A stretch of 64,000 nt of DNA, from contig OX335645.2 of NCBI GenBank assembly GCA_946894095.1, positions 10,315,001 through 10,379,000 on the forward strand, in the 5' to 3' direction. Positions within the stretch are counted from its first letter, which is position 1. Each line of letters begins with the position of its first letter. Both the position numbers and the translations under genes were made by a program. Below the pieces are notes generated by a model, which saw only the letters and a program-made list of their open reading frames with translations, was not told the origin of the DNA and made no database searches. Below are positions 31,958-43,476 of the stretch, in pieces. Source of the DNA: Incurvaria masculella. Its lineage: Eukaryota; Arthropoda; Insecta; Lepidoptera; Incurvariidae.

Positions 31958-34900
31958 TTATTGATTATTGGTTGAGTAAATTTTTCATTCGATAATTTCG
32001 GTTTGAAATAATATAACATTTTAAAAATGTAATAAAAACAATATACTCTGACTAGGAACAATAACAACGATCTTAGAGGACGATTAAATATTCTTAAAAA
32101 AAACCTTTTATTTTTGCTAGCGCAACTGTTTTTATCTGAGGCGCGTCGCGAAATACATATTCTTACTCAAAAAGAGGCGCCTGATGGCACCCATTGACTT
32201 TTGAACGACGATAATTTTACCGGCTATCCAGGTTACGTTTTAAGGACCGCAGGGTGGACTTTGGGTAACATACCTATATCTCGGAACGTAGTACGTTTTG
32301 TAGTTTACCGACCATGTAGTTAAAGGATTTACAGAATATGGACAGTGTATAGGAGTATTTCCTGAATGTTACGCCTTGAGCGAAGGTTAAATGGAGACCG
32401 ATGAAGAGCGTTATGCAGCTTCAAAAAGTATTCTTTTTCGATATAGGCGATAATACGTACACACAAAGAGACCCAACATCCCGTTGGAGTTGAAGCGTCT
32501 CCCAATTCTGGAATTTCCGAAAATCTTCGACGATGCAAACTAGCCGAGTTTAAGGAGCCAAATATGTCCCATAATCCTTCCCATTGATGTTGGATGGTGT
32601 AAGCAAAGGAAGAAAATGGCATATTTCTTTTGTCTTGTGCGTGGGGCAGATCGGAAACACTGTGCGCTGCGGTGCAGAAGGGCGCTGCGGTGCGGAGGTA
32701 GTTCGGCGGTGCGGGGGAGGAGGTTCGCGCCCCACAAGGACTGCTCTCGCCGAGTGAGGCGATTCGTCACAACCCTTTGCTGTTCACTCGCTCGTGAAAT
32801 CACTCGAATGGTGAATATTTTAATCTGAGCAGATAACGAGCTTGCAATATCTAATAAGTGACATACCTATATACAACACTGCATCTCGTCATCAGGATGA
32901 AGCGGTACTGAATAGAGCTTAGTTAGAGATAGTTGCGGCCGGGGAGGGTCGGAGTTTGATTCGGTCTGGCTTTTGACGTACCTCCTGAATGAATTCATTA
33001 AATCCATACAACGATTTCTGCTTGCTTATAGCAGCAAAAAATCGGACATATGGTGTTGAGTTATCTGACCCCTATTGAGAAGGTATGACCCCCAAATAAT
33101 ATATTAATTGTATCATATGACCAGTGCGGACATATAATTAAATATTGACTGAACTGGCGGATAATTTACAAGCAGACATGAACTTTTATTTCAGAACCAA
33201 CGGTACTGAGACAAAGCCACAACGCTCGCGCAAATAAAATGGATTGTTTGAACATCGGCTGGCTTTTCCCGCGCCGAGGCTGAGACTCGCTATGAATAAT
33301 TCAATTTATATAATGGAAACGACCACATCAAATATTTCGTTTTGCATTTTGAATATTTGATCTGCGCGAAAACACCACAAATGAAAATTTTCATACCCGG
33401 AAACTGGATACATTCGACAATACAATATCAGTTATCGATTTTAATATAGCTTTAGATGTAAGCAAGAATCTAGCACGGTGCCTATGGTTACTTCTGTAAT
33501 GCGATGAGATTGGTTAATATCAGTGTGACATTAGCCACAAGTTCATCAGAATGACACATTGTTTTTCCAAAAAAATAAATCATTGAAACCTTCTGGAAAC
33601 TTGCATCTACATATTATAATGACTGGAGGAATCATAAAATCGACAACTCTATCATATCAATTTCTTATCAAAAATCTAGGGTTAGCCGCGTCCCCGTAGG
33701 TTCTAAACGATAAAGATAAACTTAGTTATCGCAGTCTAACATTTCTCGGAAAAGTTCTATAGTATTTACTTATTTCTATATTTATGACTATATTATCCTA
33801 TTTTCGGTAGGTTGATTAACAACATGACTAACCACTTAGGTCTATATTTAATTCCATCGACAGTCGGTTGTTGGTTAGATGAGGCTGAGAGTACTAATAA
33901 TTCCGATTTCTGTGCTACTAATAAAGAATGTGCGAATTTTTACAAATTACAATATTTAAATTATGAGCACCCGATATACAATATTTTAGATTATTCGTCG
34001 TGAATAAAGTATTCATCATAGCGCTTGTATCTGTAGTGTGTTGCAAAGGGACTAGAGCCATGTCGAATGATTCTCAAGGAAACCTCAGTAATAAAGCAGG
34101 CGAAATCATATTTATATAATTACACAAGTTCCTTCCCGAAAGTATTTTAATTACATTATGTTCGGATGACGGGCGAAGCCGCTGGACTAACCAAGAGCCA
34201 ATTTTAGTTTCTGGGTTATAAATGATTACCTAGCCACAGCATCAAGATTCATAGTTTAATGAGATTCAATCAACAATAAAGGATGATCGTTACGATGTTG
34301 CGACATCCCGCCTCTCGGAAATATGATTTCAAATCACCAATGAAACATATAAATTTAAATGCAGAACGTTGCGACGTCAGCAACATAAAATATTGTCAAG
34401 TGCGTTTTGTTCCGCGATCGACATTTTCAAATGAATTGGGACGATTCGCCCCACATCATATGCGATTCAATCTGAGCGACAATACCAATTCATATTATTA
34501 GTTACCGATCCCGTGCCCATCCTCCGTTCCGCATTGCGTGCTCTCGTAGCATTGTTGGCGCGATCTGTCACAATATTACTGCCATAGACGGATGTCGGGG
34601 ACAACTAAATATTGCACTCCACCCATTCCGTGCTATTTATAACTAAAACTTGTGCAGTACCTGTTTGTGAGCACACAATGAAACGGACGGACAAGCCCTC
34701 GGGCCGTATCGACGTAGAATGTTTAACGTCATCGTTAATGGTGTAGGATTGTTGGATTCGTTTTGATTAGCTATAGTCTAACTGTAGGTTACGATATTTT
34801 TGTTATCTGTAAGTAAATAGGTTTGTTAATACTTATTTGTTTAAAAAAACTGTTATATTTTGTTTTATTTTAAATTAATACAATTATTTATTGAAAAAAA

Positions 34901-35197
34901 CAAATGCGGCAATACTCCACTGGAATGCTAGTGAATTATGCTGCGCATTCTCTTTAATAAATGATTTCTTAGTTTTCATTCGCGTTGACTGGGCTGCACA
35001 CCAACATGAATGCCGTACACCTGCACCAGAACCAGAGCAAGCCGGCCATGCTCTTTCACAAGGAGAAAGTAATATCAACGTACGGAAATACCTGCCGATG
35101 CGTCGCCTATGCTACCCCGGCACAGAAATCGGAATATACTAATTCTGATTTCTATTGAAATGAAATAATTCTGATTTCCGTGTACCCCGGCTTCATT
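31958..35197. other. Unique DNA, no supported gene
   Basis: AT-rich, with a GC-richer block at 32640-32765 that has open frames on both strands but no recognisable domain. A possible SINE 3' remnant at about 33510-33560 is too diverged to call. Confidence 0.4.
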
Positions 35198-35335
35198 TCT
35201 TCCGGCGACATTCCTGCACGGTTTTCTCCGACTGTATGGTTTTCGCAGCTCCTGTGCAAGTTCTAAAGCTCATGGGCGTCGTTTTGTGGCGGTCATTTGA
35301 GGGACTGGCGTACGCAAGATGTCGTGCTACACACA
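35198..35335 (-). repeat. Repeat family R, copy 4 (fragment)
   Basis: GGTTTTCGCAGCTCCTG, CTCATGGGCGTCG and GACTGGCGTACGC match the other copies of family R. Confidence 0.5.
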
Positions 35336-35396
35336 TCAAAATATAATTTAATATATTTATCCGCTGACAAGAAACAATATGACACAATAAAGGAAA

Positions 35397-35618
35397 AAAA
35401 ACATGGATGGCTGATATCACGCTCTCAGTTATGATATTAGCCCAACAGACTCGAAGGAATGAGATGGCATGCCAGGACCTTTAACACAGCTAAAAAAAAG
35501 GACTAATCTAACTCAAAATGTTAAAGAATGTGGTACATGAATAGGGCCGGGATTTGAACCCACTGCCTCTGGCATGGAAGGCAAGTTCACGCGGTCCTAA
35601 GCTACGAGCTGCCCGATG
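35397..35618 (-). mobile_element. SINE copy M, tRNA-derived head, internal deletion
   Basis: The minus strand reads GGCAGCTCGTAGCTTAGGACC in the head and GGGTTCAAATCCC as B box. The central body is deleted, and the 3' end CAGCCATCCATG plus A-run is kept. Confidence 0.65.
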
Positions 35619-35907
35619 ATATGCTACCAACAACGTTTTTAATATGAATGTTGGATTTAGAAAGGACTTTCATAGATCGATATGTTCTTAATAAGTCCTT
35701 AAAATAAGCATTGATGAAATACCGTAAAAAGTGTAACACCTTAAAATTAACAATACGTGTAGCTGGAGTAGGACATTTTGATATTATAAGCACGAGAAAT
35801 ATGGTTGTGTCCGGACAGTTATTTGACATCACACCACGTAGCTTAAACATTTTAGTTTTTCTTAGTGTGCCATTAATTGGTATAATTTTAATAATCAATT
35901 TAAGCAG

Positions 35908-36456
35908 TTAAGATGGCCCAACCCGGCGGGCCCAACTCATTGGCGGGCACGGTACAAAACCGTGCAGTTTCGCTCTGGGATCCTCTCTGTTTCAAATAAT
36001 AAGACAGGCTCCGTGATGAGGAAGATGCAACATGCCCACAAAAAAGACAATGTGCATAGTGTATGATTTGGTGAGATTTACGAAAATTTTAATTTCAAAA
36101 CGACTTATAGCTAAAAGTAAACCACGACCGCTGTAGTAAAAAATCTAACAAAAACCAAATAGATAAAAAATATTGATTAAATAAGCTATGACTGATGACT
36201 AATCTTTTTACGATGTTCTTACTTTATCATTGCGTAATCCACCTCCAAAGTTATTGTATAAAACGCGCGAAAAATTCGAACTTTCGGACCTTATAACTTA
36301 GACACCAAACACAATTTTACAAAGCAACGGTCATCAGACATCTAGTTCGATCAAATAAAGCTATTGTTATTAAAATTTGGGATCTCTGACAAGAAATATG
36401 GGCGTGATCTTCTTTCCCCTTTTGTATGGGAAGATGAGCGGTATGGGCCACCTTAA
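35908..36456. mobile_element. TTAA-flanked MITE, copy 4
   Basis: Inverted relative to copy 1, with TTAA at 35908-35911 and 36453-36456. Ends are GATGGCCCAACCCGGCGGG and GCGGTATGGGCCACC. It is well conserved with copy 1 along its length. Confidence 0.75.
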
Positions 36457-39292
36457 GTTAACTCTTTAACAAAATTTAAAAAAACTGTTGAATCATAAAT
36501 GTGCCCATAAATAAATTAGGTGCTGTGCAGGAATTTCGTGATTCCTTCCAAACATGAACCCTCAAAAATTTTAATCGTGATGGAAAGTTTTGTAAAATAT
36601 TGACTACATGCAGTAGCACACACATTGTTCTTTGAGTTTTTTAGTTTATATTAACTACCACACCTAAGATATGCAATGATTACTCGAAATGTTTAGGTTC
36701 ACTTCCATTCCCGGCTTTGACAAGCAGCCAGATTTTTGGACATGGATGCCGTGGAATTAGCCATGGCTAACTCCACGCCACTTTAATTATATTAGCGCGA
36801 TACACTTAATTTGAACTGCACGATTAAATACCTAGTAAGTTTTACGTGGAATCCGAGCCATGAACGACAAATACCGTAGTCGGCTATCACGACACACGCG
36901 GGAAGAAATACAGTGGAATCACTTGTATATTGTAAGTGCTGACTCATACTGCATAAAATATTCGAATGTATTGGGGTAAATTTAGCTATTAGAAAAAAAA
37001 GCGTTCATTATATGTGCAAAATTATTCAAGAGAATGATCGGCTTCAACAAAAATATAGGTATTTGCGTGCAAAGGAAATTAAATTATGCATTCCATACAC
37101 AAGCGGTACTCGTGTGTTGGGTTCACGTTGCATATTAATGTTAGTGTAAAAAGCAATGTTTATGTAAATGGCACAAGTGTTGACAGTTTCGCCATGTTTC
37201 TGAAATAACTTTCATCGTAATGAGGACTCGTTCACATACCCGCGGCTAGCTCATGGCGAATTATATTTTATTATTGTACTTATGCACGATGTAAAATAAT
37301 GTGAACACATTTTCAAGGGTCAATATATTATAAGGGTTAATTTATAGCAACAAAATCCTGGCAAACTGAACACGTTTTTTAAACAACGTGCATTGTGATT
37401 ACAAAATATAAGAAAAAAACATAAAAGGATTTTTATAGGATAACTTTACTTTTAAAGAAATGTGTATCTAAAATACTCAAATTCTTTTCTTCGAACTCAA
37501 ATCCTTGTGTTGGATGATATTATTTTTTCAAAAACGATCATTAAAATTTTCGATTAGGCACGTTTAAGGTCTACGAGGAGCGATGACTCGGCCTTTTTCA
37601 GCTATAGAGTCCAGCAACAGGAATAATAACAAAATTATGGCATTTCATTCATGGAACATTATGTTACGCTTCAATGATTTTGGATCGAAATCCTAATCAG
37701 AAGTGGTACCGTGAAACCAAAATAATTTGATCACTTTTTATTATTATTTCTCAATCTCCACATCAATAAAAAATAAATTAATCGTTTTCGCGTTTTACAT
37801 TGGGATTATTACTATATTTATGTATCAGAAAAGACAATTTTGTAAAGCTTTTTTCTCTTATAAAATGTTTCTTTATTCACTGCGAATTCTACTTACGAAT
37901 TCTTTTACACAAAAAAGCGTTTGCTGCGTACTTATTTCCCAAGAAAAAAAAATTATTGGTTTTAAATTCAATTGGTTTAAATCTGTTTTTTTTTTAAATA
38001 AATTAAACTATTGGTTTGATGGTAATCGTTTCAAATGTTGACCCAAACGATTTATCTAATTAGAAAAGTTAGCCGTGTACACTTAACGCACACTCTGCTT
38101 ACATGAGCTCTCATTATTCTCGGCACACTTCGCATTGCCCAACTTTAGAGCAATTTCAATTGACATCTAAATCGGTATGCTGTATTAAACATTGTGAATA
38201 AAATTCATACAATCAATCTACATAAATGTCCGTACGCTTTCGTCCATTAGTTAGAACTCAGCACAAAAGGACACACGCTCGCGCCGTAAATCAAGCTACG
38301 TGTATAGAATCGGACCGCTCCTTGGAGTAGCGAGTAGGGGGTGGGTAGTCAAGTCCGTCCTATGCGGAGTAGTACAAGGTATAATTGCCTTTTATTTTTT
38401 TAAGTTTTATAAAGATTTTTAGAATTCGATCTCGGCACTTGATAGTCAGATCGATGTTCATGATTATTTATTTTTGCAGAGTGAGTTTTCTCGACGAACC
38501 TATTCATTTTATTAATTCGTTTCTAGTTTCCTGCGTCTTCAGCCCAGTTAAGACTTGCTAGGGCTGCAGGAAATGACCCCACTTAGTTAGAGAAAAAAAC
38601 CTGATTCTCCGCTAAATAAAAACTTAAACACCCTTAATAAAAATTACATTGGTCAGTCCATTCAGCTTGGAGCGTTTAAGTAAATTCATAAAAAAAATCC
38701 TTTTAAGACTACACATTTTGATCACTAGGGAATCAATTATATGGGCCGAAACCTTATGTAGATTATTGGTTTAAATAAAAATAGCTTTTAAAATTGATCG
38801 CGAGAACAAGAAAGGTTGCGTTATCCAGCCAAATTTAGGAATCTCTTTGTAGGCATAAATTGCTTTATCGAGTTACAAGATTTCGATTCTATAATGTCGT
38901 GCTTTCCATCGGTCGCCTCTTAACCGAGAGCAAACATGTTTCTTTAAATCACTGAAACATCACTCATCTCTAGCAAAGTTATTTATTTTCATTACATAGA
39001 GTCCAATAATATTAAGATGAGCAGAGCGGTCTGCTGTCGTGCTGCGTACAGGGTTCTCGTCGGTCGGTGGCGAGCACTCCGGCCGAGTCGGCCTCGTGGC
39101 GATCGGCGCCGCTCGTCTCCGCACCTCCCCGTCGCCGCTAGCGTATGCAGCAGCAAACCGGAGAACATAAGTGCGATTTAATATGATCCTTTCTAAATGT
39201 TCCTCGAAGATCTGGAAATTTTATAAATCGCTTACAAATTAAAATTCACTTAATCAATTGGCACATTATTTATTGTATTTTATTTATGTTTC
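36457..39292. other. Mostly unique AT-rich DNA
   Basis: No supported gene. A strongly diverged SINE-like stretch (GGACATGGATGCCGTGG...GTGGAATCCGAGCC, minus strand) lies at 36735-36905. A GC-rich block lies at 39045-39155 with no recognisable coding signal. The 104-codon frame at 37727 is AT-driven. Confidence 0.4.
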
Positions 39293-39360
39293 TTGGACAT
39301 GGATGCTGTGGAGTTATCACACTTCATCTCCGGATGAACTATTTGAGCGTAAATAAATAA
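39293..39360 (-). mobile_element. SINE 3'-end fragment
   Basis: TTGGACATGGATGCTGTGG matches the diverged variant at 36735. It is too short to say more. Confidence 0.35.
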
Positions 39361-39411
39361 GATTGGACAAAAAAATATTTGTATTTCCGCTTTGGCTGTA
39401 TTTTGGCGGTA

Positions 39412-39668
39412 CACGACGGCGTTCGATAGGTTAAGCTACTCTGGGCGCGATCGGGTCCTTGATGGGTGATCGTTTTAGACCGTTGAGGCTGGCCATGGTT
39501 CGGATTCCACGTACAATGGTAGGAGGACCTATACGTAGTAGGTGGTAGCGTATATTCCGGCCGGGCCGGTACTATCGCATTAAAAAAAACGTCTGTGTTT
39601 TCAATCTATTGTTAGTGATGAAAAAATCATGACAATAGGTGTGGTATTGTTCATCCATCTCCAGTTAA
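39412..39668 (+). mobile_element. SINE copy O, 5S-derived head
   Basis: GGTTAAGCTACTCTGGGCGC and CTTGATGGGTGATCG are 5S-like. Then come GGCTGGCCATGGTTCGG and a short body, ending in TTCATCCATCTCC. Confidence 0.65.
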
Positions 39669-40265
39669 GAATGTATAAGAAAAGATGTACCTTTCAAATT
39701 ATGTAAAATCTATAGAATACTTCGACATGAGAGTTTATAGGCGTTACCTAGTGGTTACCTCTAATACTATAGCTTATCGCACTGCTTCGATATAATTACG
39801 ATTTGCAAAGTCATTCATATAAAATTTAGGACCCTGCGCAAACGTAAAAGTTAGTTTATAAGCGAAATTTTAAATAAGTTGATAAGATAACATTGGCCAT
39901 TCATCAGTGGAAATCTGCTCGAAATTAAATTACAAAAAGTAACCTTATTGACGCTCTAGCGAAATTTGTCAATTCACATTAAGCGAGGACCATTATGATT
40001 CGAAATGGACATTAGGGCGGAGGCAGCGGCGGCGCACGCGGCCTCCCGGCGTGCACCGCGGGGGGGCGGGCCCGGGGCCGGAGGGGGGGCCGCTACCGAT
40101 TGCACCTTCCCTGCGCTGCCGCTGTCAGATGCTGTTAGCTTCATTAGGCAAATTATGAGGCGTGATGTTAACCTTATTTTTTAAAAATAAAATCTCGTAA
40201 CGGTCACCGGTCAATGTTGAAACATGTTTACGAACATTTATTTTCTAAAAGTTTGTTGAGACAAC
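39669..40265. other. Unique DNA with a GC island
   Basis: A GC island at 40015-40130 contains several G-runs (GGGGGGCGGGCCCGGGGCC). No gene is supported. Confidence 0.4.
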
Positions 40266-40556
40266 ATCTGGATTAGAAAGCTTTGTCAACTAAAAGAAGA
40301 TGTAGTAACGAGAATCGAGAAGGTTATGTTGATATGGTTAGAACATGTTGAGCGAATAGGTGACGAAAGAATGACGAAACAAATGCAAAGAGTAGAAGCA
40401 AGGGGAAGTGTCGTAACAGGGCGGCCTAAGAAAACGTGCCACGACGGCAGGGCTATTCTTGAAATCCCGTGCTCAGGAATCAGGAATACTTCAGGCGTGG
40501 AAACCGCTTTTATAGCGTGTATCAAGGCGATTGTTTGGATGGAAAACATTGAATAA
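40266..40556 (+). pseudogene. C-terminal remnant of an endonuclease-reverse transcriptase (RTE-like)
   Basis: From about 40270 the plus strand encodes WLEHVERIGDERMTKQMQR and then GRPKKTCHD. This matches the conserved tail of a large group of insect endonuclease-reverse transcriptases, where a W-x-GHVERM-x-D-x-R motif is followed by a GRPR region. Here Gly is replaced by Glu and the rest of the protein is absent. Only about 60 residues are recognisable, and the frame to 40556 may include unrelated sequence. The RTE-like label is an inference. Confidence 0.5.
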
Positions 40557-41439
40557 TAATTCAAATACAGTGCTTCGGAATCTTTTCGTTTGAAAATCGG
40601 TTTGACGGCCATTTGATTTATTCCTATTTAGGCTTGCTTACAAATCGATTTCATGTTTCGTAACGGTCAGGTACGAAATACTTGTAATCTAAGAACACGT
40701 ATGTAAAGCTCAATGACTGTAGAAGAAGCGTAATAAGTATGCTGTAATCGTACAGTAAGGCTCTTTATCATCGCTATCTACCCCTCTGTGTACTGGAATG
40801 ATGGTATGTATCTAAATCTAAGAGTGTTTAAAAAAATACTGCGATGCATGAACGCAAATGTTGCAGAGAAACTTTACTTGTTCAAATTCAACATTAATTT
40901 AATTTCTACTGTTCATGCATATATGTTTTTTTTTCACTGCCTTGGTTAAGTATGTTTTTTAAATCATAGTATTTTAATGGAAACTACGCTGGTTAAAGTT
41001 ATATGATTTATTTGTATATTATTTAATTGTCCGACTTTATGTTTCCAAAAAAAAATTTAAAAAAATTATTGTATAATGATAATATAATACAAATACTACT
41101 AAAATACATCTAGTTTCATGGGTGTAGTATGATTAATGTTATTTTCTTGTTTTCTCGTGTTCAGTCCAAATAAAAATGTAATATTATAAGTATGCATAAA
41201 AATCACATGTGTACGTACATACGATATACAGCCTAACATATTATATTTGAGTAATTTTACAATATTTATTTTAATTTATTTTAAGCATTTCATTGTTAAT
41301 CGAAACTAATATGTAAATCTTTGGTTGCTTTTTCTCTCCATCATATTTTTTTCTATGATATTTTATTTATACAGCTTCTGAACACCGAATTGTACTCGAA
41401 GTTCATTAGGAACATACGTTGCTTTTGTTTTTTAGTAAG
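40557..41439. other. No recognisable feature
   Basis: Very AT-rich DNA up to the Penelope-like insertion. Confidence 0.45.
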
Positions 41440-42697
41440 AAGTAGATTTCGGTGTGCAATGCCGTGCTTGGCCGACATGTTTCGCTTCCCACGACGGAAG
41501 CATCGTCAGGGCCACTTCGTTGCCCCGGAGTTACGTCTGGGGTCGCCAGTCGCGCCAGTGGTGGCAAATATCTTCATGGAGGACTTCGAGGAACGGGCGC
41601 TCAGAACTGCTGCACACCCTCCGATCACATGGTTCCGCTATGTAGACGACACCTTTGCCATCATGAAGAATGGACGGACCCATCTGGACTCTTTCCTTCA
41701 GCACATTAATGGTATGCACCCACAGATCAAGTTCACCACGGAAACAGAGAAGGAGAATAGATTGGCATTTCTGGATGTATTAGTTATACGGAAGCCGGAT
41801 GGCACGCTAGGTCACACTGTGTACCGAAAGCCGACACATACAGACAGATATCTCAATGCCAACTCCCATCATCATCCTGCCCAGCTGAGGTCCGTGGTGG
41901 GCTCGTTAATGAATCGGGCACATAAAATATGTGATCAAGATCATGTGCAAGAAGAACTTTCACATGTAAGAAGAGCGTTGCAACACAATGGTTATACGGT
42001 ACGGGACTGGAGCAGGAAGCCGACGAACCCGCATCCTCTTAGGTATGGCGTGACACGACAAAATGCATATCTTCCATATGTAAAAGGCGTAACGGACCGG
42101 ATCGGCAAACTATTACGCAAGTTTGATATCAAGACATTTTTCAAACCCATGCCTAAGATTGCTTCAATGCTGAGGTCAGTCAAGGACAAGATTCCACTCC
42201 AGTCTCCAGGTGTGTACAAGATTCCTTGTAGTTGCGGCAAGAGCTACATCGGGCAAACCAAGCGGAGTATCCAAACAAGGGTAACGGAGTATATCAAGGC
42301 GGTGAAGAATAATGAACGTTACAAGTCAGCCATATGCGAGCATGTCCTCGAGAGCGGGAGTAATCACTGGATTAGATTCGACCAAGTAACCACACTAGCA
42401 GCAGAAAAGTACTATATGCCACGCTTGGTTCGAGAATCCATTGAAATCTCCAGACATGCAAACTTCAACAGGGACGACAGTATCAGACTCTCGCCGTCTT
42501 GGACTCCTCTTCTTGCTCAGCATAGACCGAAGGGCACACACGTCACAGTGGCACCAGCTGACACCGTTAGCTATGTGTGCACGGAGCCCTATATGTCTAT
42601 GGTGCAGCAAATTGACAACCTACCCGCATCCACGAGGCAGCCCGAACCTACCCACACCTACAATCTTCGCAGCCGATGCCCGCCAGTTACCGTTTGA
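41321..42697 (+). CDS. Penelope-like reverse transcriptase (partial) with GIY-YIG endonuclease
   Basis: The frame is 458 codons, but residues 1-73 derive from flank and the inverted repeat. True PLE coding starts near 41540. Residues 74-90 (GSPVAPVVANIFMEDFE) and FRYVDD at 105-110 are the late reverse transcriptase motifs, with the catalytic YVDD. FLDV and VYRKPTHTDRYLN follow (149-179), as in PLEs. The GIY-YIG nuclease has GVYKI at 297-301, SYIGQ at 308-312, R315 and R320, CEHV at 339-342, and then PRLVRESIEISRH at 367-379. Reverse transcriptase copies the RNA and the nuclease nicks the target. The fingers are missing, so no complete enzyme is encoded. The frame itself is undamaged, which suggests a fairly recent insertion. 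Family assignment is firm, the clade within PLEs is not. Confidence 0.85.
   Translation: MVAFSLHHIFFYDILFIQLLNTELYSKFIRNIRCFCFLVRSRFRCAMPCLADMFRFPRRKHRQGHFVAPELRLGSPVAPVVANIFMEDFEERALRTAAHPPITWFRYVDDTFAIMKNGRTHLDSFLQHINGMHPQIKFTTETEKENRLAFLDVLVIRKPDGTLGHTVYRKPTHTDRYLNANSHHHPAQLRSVVGSLMNRAHKICDQDHVQEELSHVRRALQHNGYTVRDWSRKPTNPHPLRYGVTRQNAYLPYVKGVTDRIGKLLRKFDIKTFFKPMPKIASMLRSVKDKIPLQSPGVYKIPCSCGKSYIGQTKRSIQTRVTEYIKAVKNNERYKSAICEHVLESGSNHWIRFDQVTTLAAEKYYMPRLVRESIEISRHANFNRDDSIRLSPSWTPLLAQHRPKGTHVTVAPADTVSYVCTEPYMSMVQQIDNLPASTRQPEPTHTYNLRSRCPPVTV
41440..41451. repeat. Target-site duplication of the Penelope-like element, left copy
   Basis: AAGTAGATTTCG here and at 42861-42872. PLE duplications vary in length and 12 bp is plausible. 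The last two bases also match the inverted repeat. Confidence 0.75.
41450..41539 (-). repeat. Left arm of a perfect 90-bp inverted repeat
   Basis: Exact reverse complement of 42711-42800. It carries the PLE 3' region, including the ribozyme-like motif, in reverse orientation. Confidence 0.95.
41469..41514 (-). ncRNA. Inverted copy of the hammerhead-like motif
   Basis: Lies within the perfect inverted repeat, so it is identical to the motif at 42736-42781. The catalytic box is at 41503-41509 on the minus strand. Transcription from the opposite side would be needed to express it. Confidence 0.6.
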
Positions 42698-42710
42698 CGA
42701 GCCGGGCTGT

Positions 42711-42800
42711 CAGACGTAACTCCGGGGCAACGAAGTGGCCCTGACGATGCTTCCGTCGTGGGAAGCGAAACATGTCGGCCAAGCACGGCATTGCACACCG
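42711..42800 (+). repeat. Right arm of the 90-bp inverted repeat
   Basis: Natural orientation of the PLE 3' region, starting 14 bp after the stop codon. Confidence 0.95.
42736..42781 (+). ncRNA. Hammerhead-ribozyme-like motif of the Penelope-like element
   Basis: Type I order: stem I strand TGGCC (42736-42740), box CTGACGA (42741-42747), stem II GCTTCC with GGAAGC (42749-42754 and 42761-42766), GAAA (42767-42770), a two-pair stem III with loop AT, and GTC ending at 42776. GGCCA (42777-42781) then closes stem I. One extra T (42748) sits between the box and stem II, as in copy 2. Self-cleavage would fall after 42776. The fold is my own pairing by eye, and the presence of hammerheads in PLEs is established. 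Confidence 0.7.
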
Positions 42801-42860
42801 GAAAACCGTAAGTTTTCAAAACATTATGTACAGCGACGGTGTAAATCTAAGAACATATGT

Positions 42861-42872
42861 AAGTAGATTTCG
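42861..42872. repeat. Target-site duplication of the Penelope-like element, right copy
   Basis: AAGTAGATTTCG, identical to 41440-41451. Confidence 0.75.
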
Positions 42873-43134
42873 TGCTGGAATATCATAAATGCGAAAGTAA
42901 CTCTGTCTTTCTGTTACAATTTTACGCCTAAACTGCTGAACCAATTTTGATGAAATTTGGTATAGCGAGAGTGTGGACCTTGGAAAGGATATTTGCTACC
43001 TTTTTGTGGCGAAAATAAAATTCAAAGGGGGATAAAAGTTTGCATGGGGAACTCATATAACATCAAATTTTAGGTTCAGCCCGACATCAGTTCGAAAAGC
43101 CACTGTCCCGAACTGAGCCGGCTACCTCAGCTAG
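42873..43134 (+). repeat. Interspersed repeat ending in block T (copy 4)
   Basis: Begins with CATAAATGCGAAAGTAACTC and CTGAACCAATTTTGATGAAA, sequences I associate with common arthropod repeats, and ends with block T (CAGCCCGACATCAGTTCG...CCTCAGCTAG). The BEL element is inserted after its GCTAG. Confidence 0.55.
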
Positions 43135-43476
43135 TGGTTACGCCGCACTTAACAATTACATGCTCTAAAACAAACCAACCTATACTTATCCCCCACCACA
43201 CTCTTCCTACCAAAAATCCGCGCCAAAAACTGACAGTTGAATCTCAACGAACGACGCATACGCAAAGTCGAACCGCGCTCTCGCGATATTCTGTTCCGCC
43301 GAAACTCTCAAGGTTTCAGTGCTTAAGTGCTGCGCTATCCTGAAGACCCAGCTCGAGGAAGGTCTCCGCCTGTGGTCGCCTGAAGGCTGCTGCTGCTGAG
43401 GCTGCAAAGAAAGAAAAGTGCGAGGACTATCAGATCGAAGCGCCCTGCAACTAGTCGAAGGTCGGTGGCGCTATCA
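43135..43476 (+). repeat. 5' LTR of the BEL/Pao element
   Basis: 342 bp, starting TGGTTACGCC and ending GGCGCTATCA (TG...CA). It should hold the promoter. A TATA box is not obvious. It differs from the 3' LTR near 43315-43320 by one substitution and one missing base. Confidence 0.9.

Larger units (their letters stand above)
41452..42860 (+). mobile_element. Penelope-like element insertion
   Basis: The insertion is defined by a 12-bp duplication on both sides. It begins with an inverted 88-90 bp copy of its own 3' region, switches at 41539/41540 directly into the reverse transcriptase frame, and runs through the GIY-YIG domain, the ribozyme-like motif and a 60-bp 3' tail (CCGTAAGTTTTCAAAAC). 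5' truncation with a terminal inversion is a known outcome of PLE and LINE integration. The N-terminal half of the reverse transcriptase is missing. Confidence 0.8.

Noticed and set aside
33470..33560. SINE 3' end
   Set aside because: Only short words match (TTAATATCAG, CATTAGCCAC), which is too weak for a call.
40286..40612. 108-codon minus-strand open frame
   Set aside because: The plus strand carries the clear reverse transcriptase tail motif, so the minus frame is its shadow.
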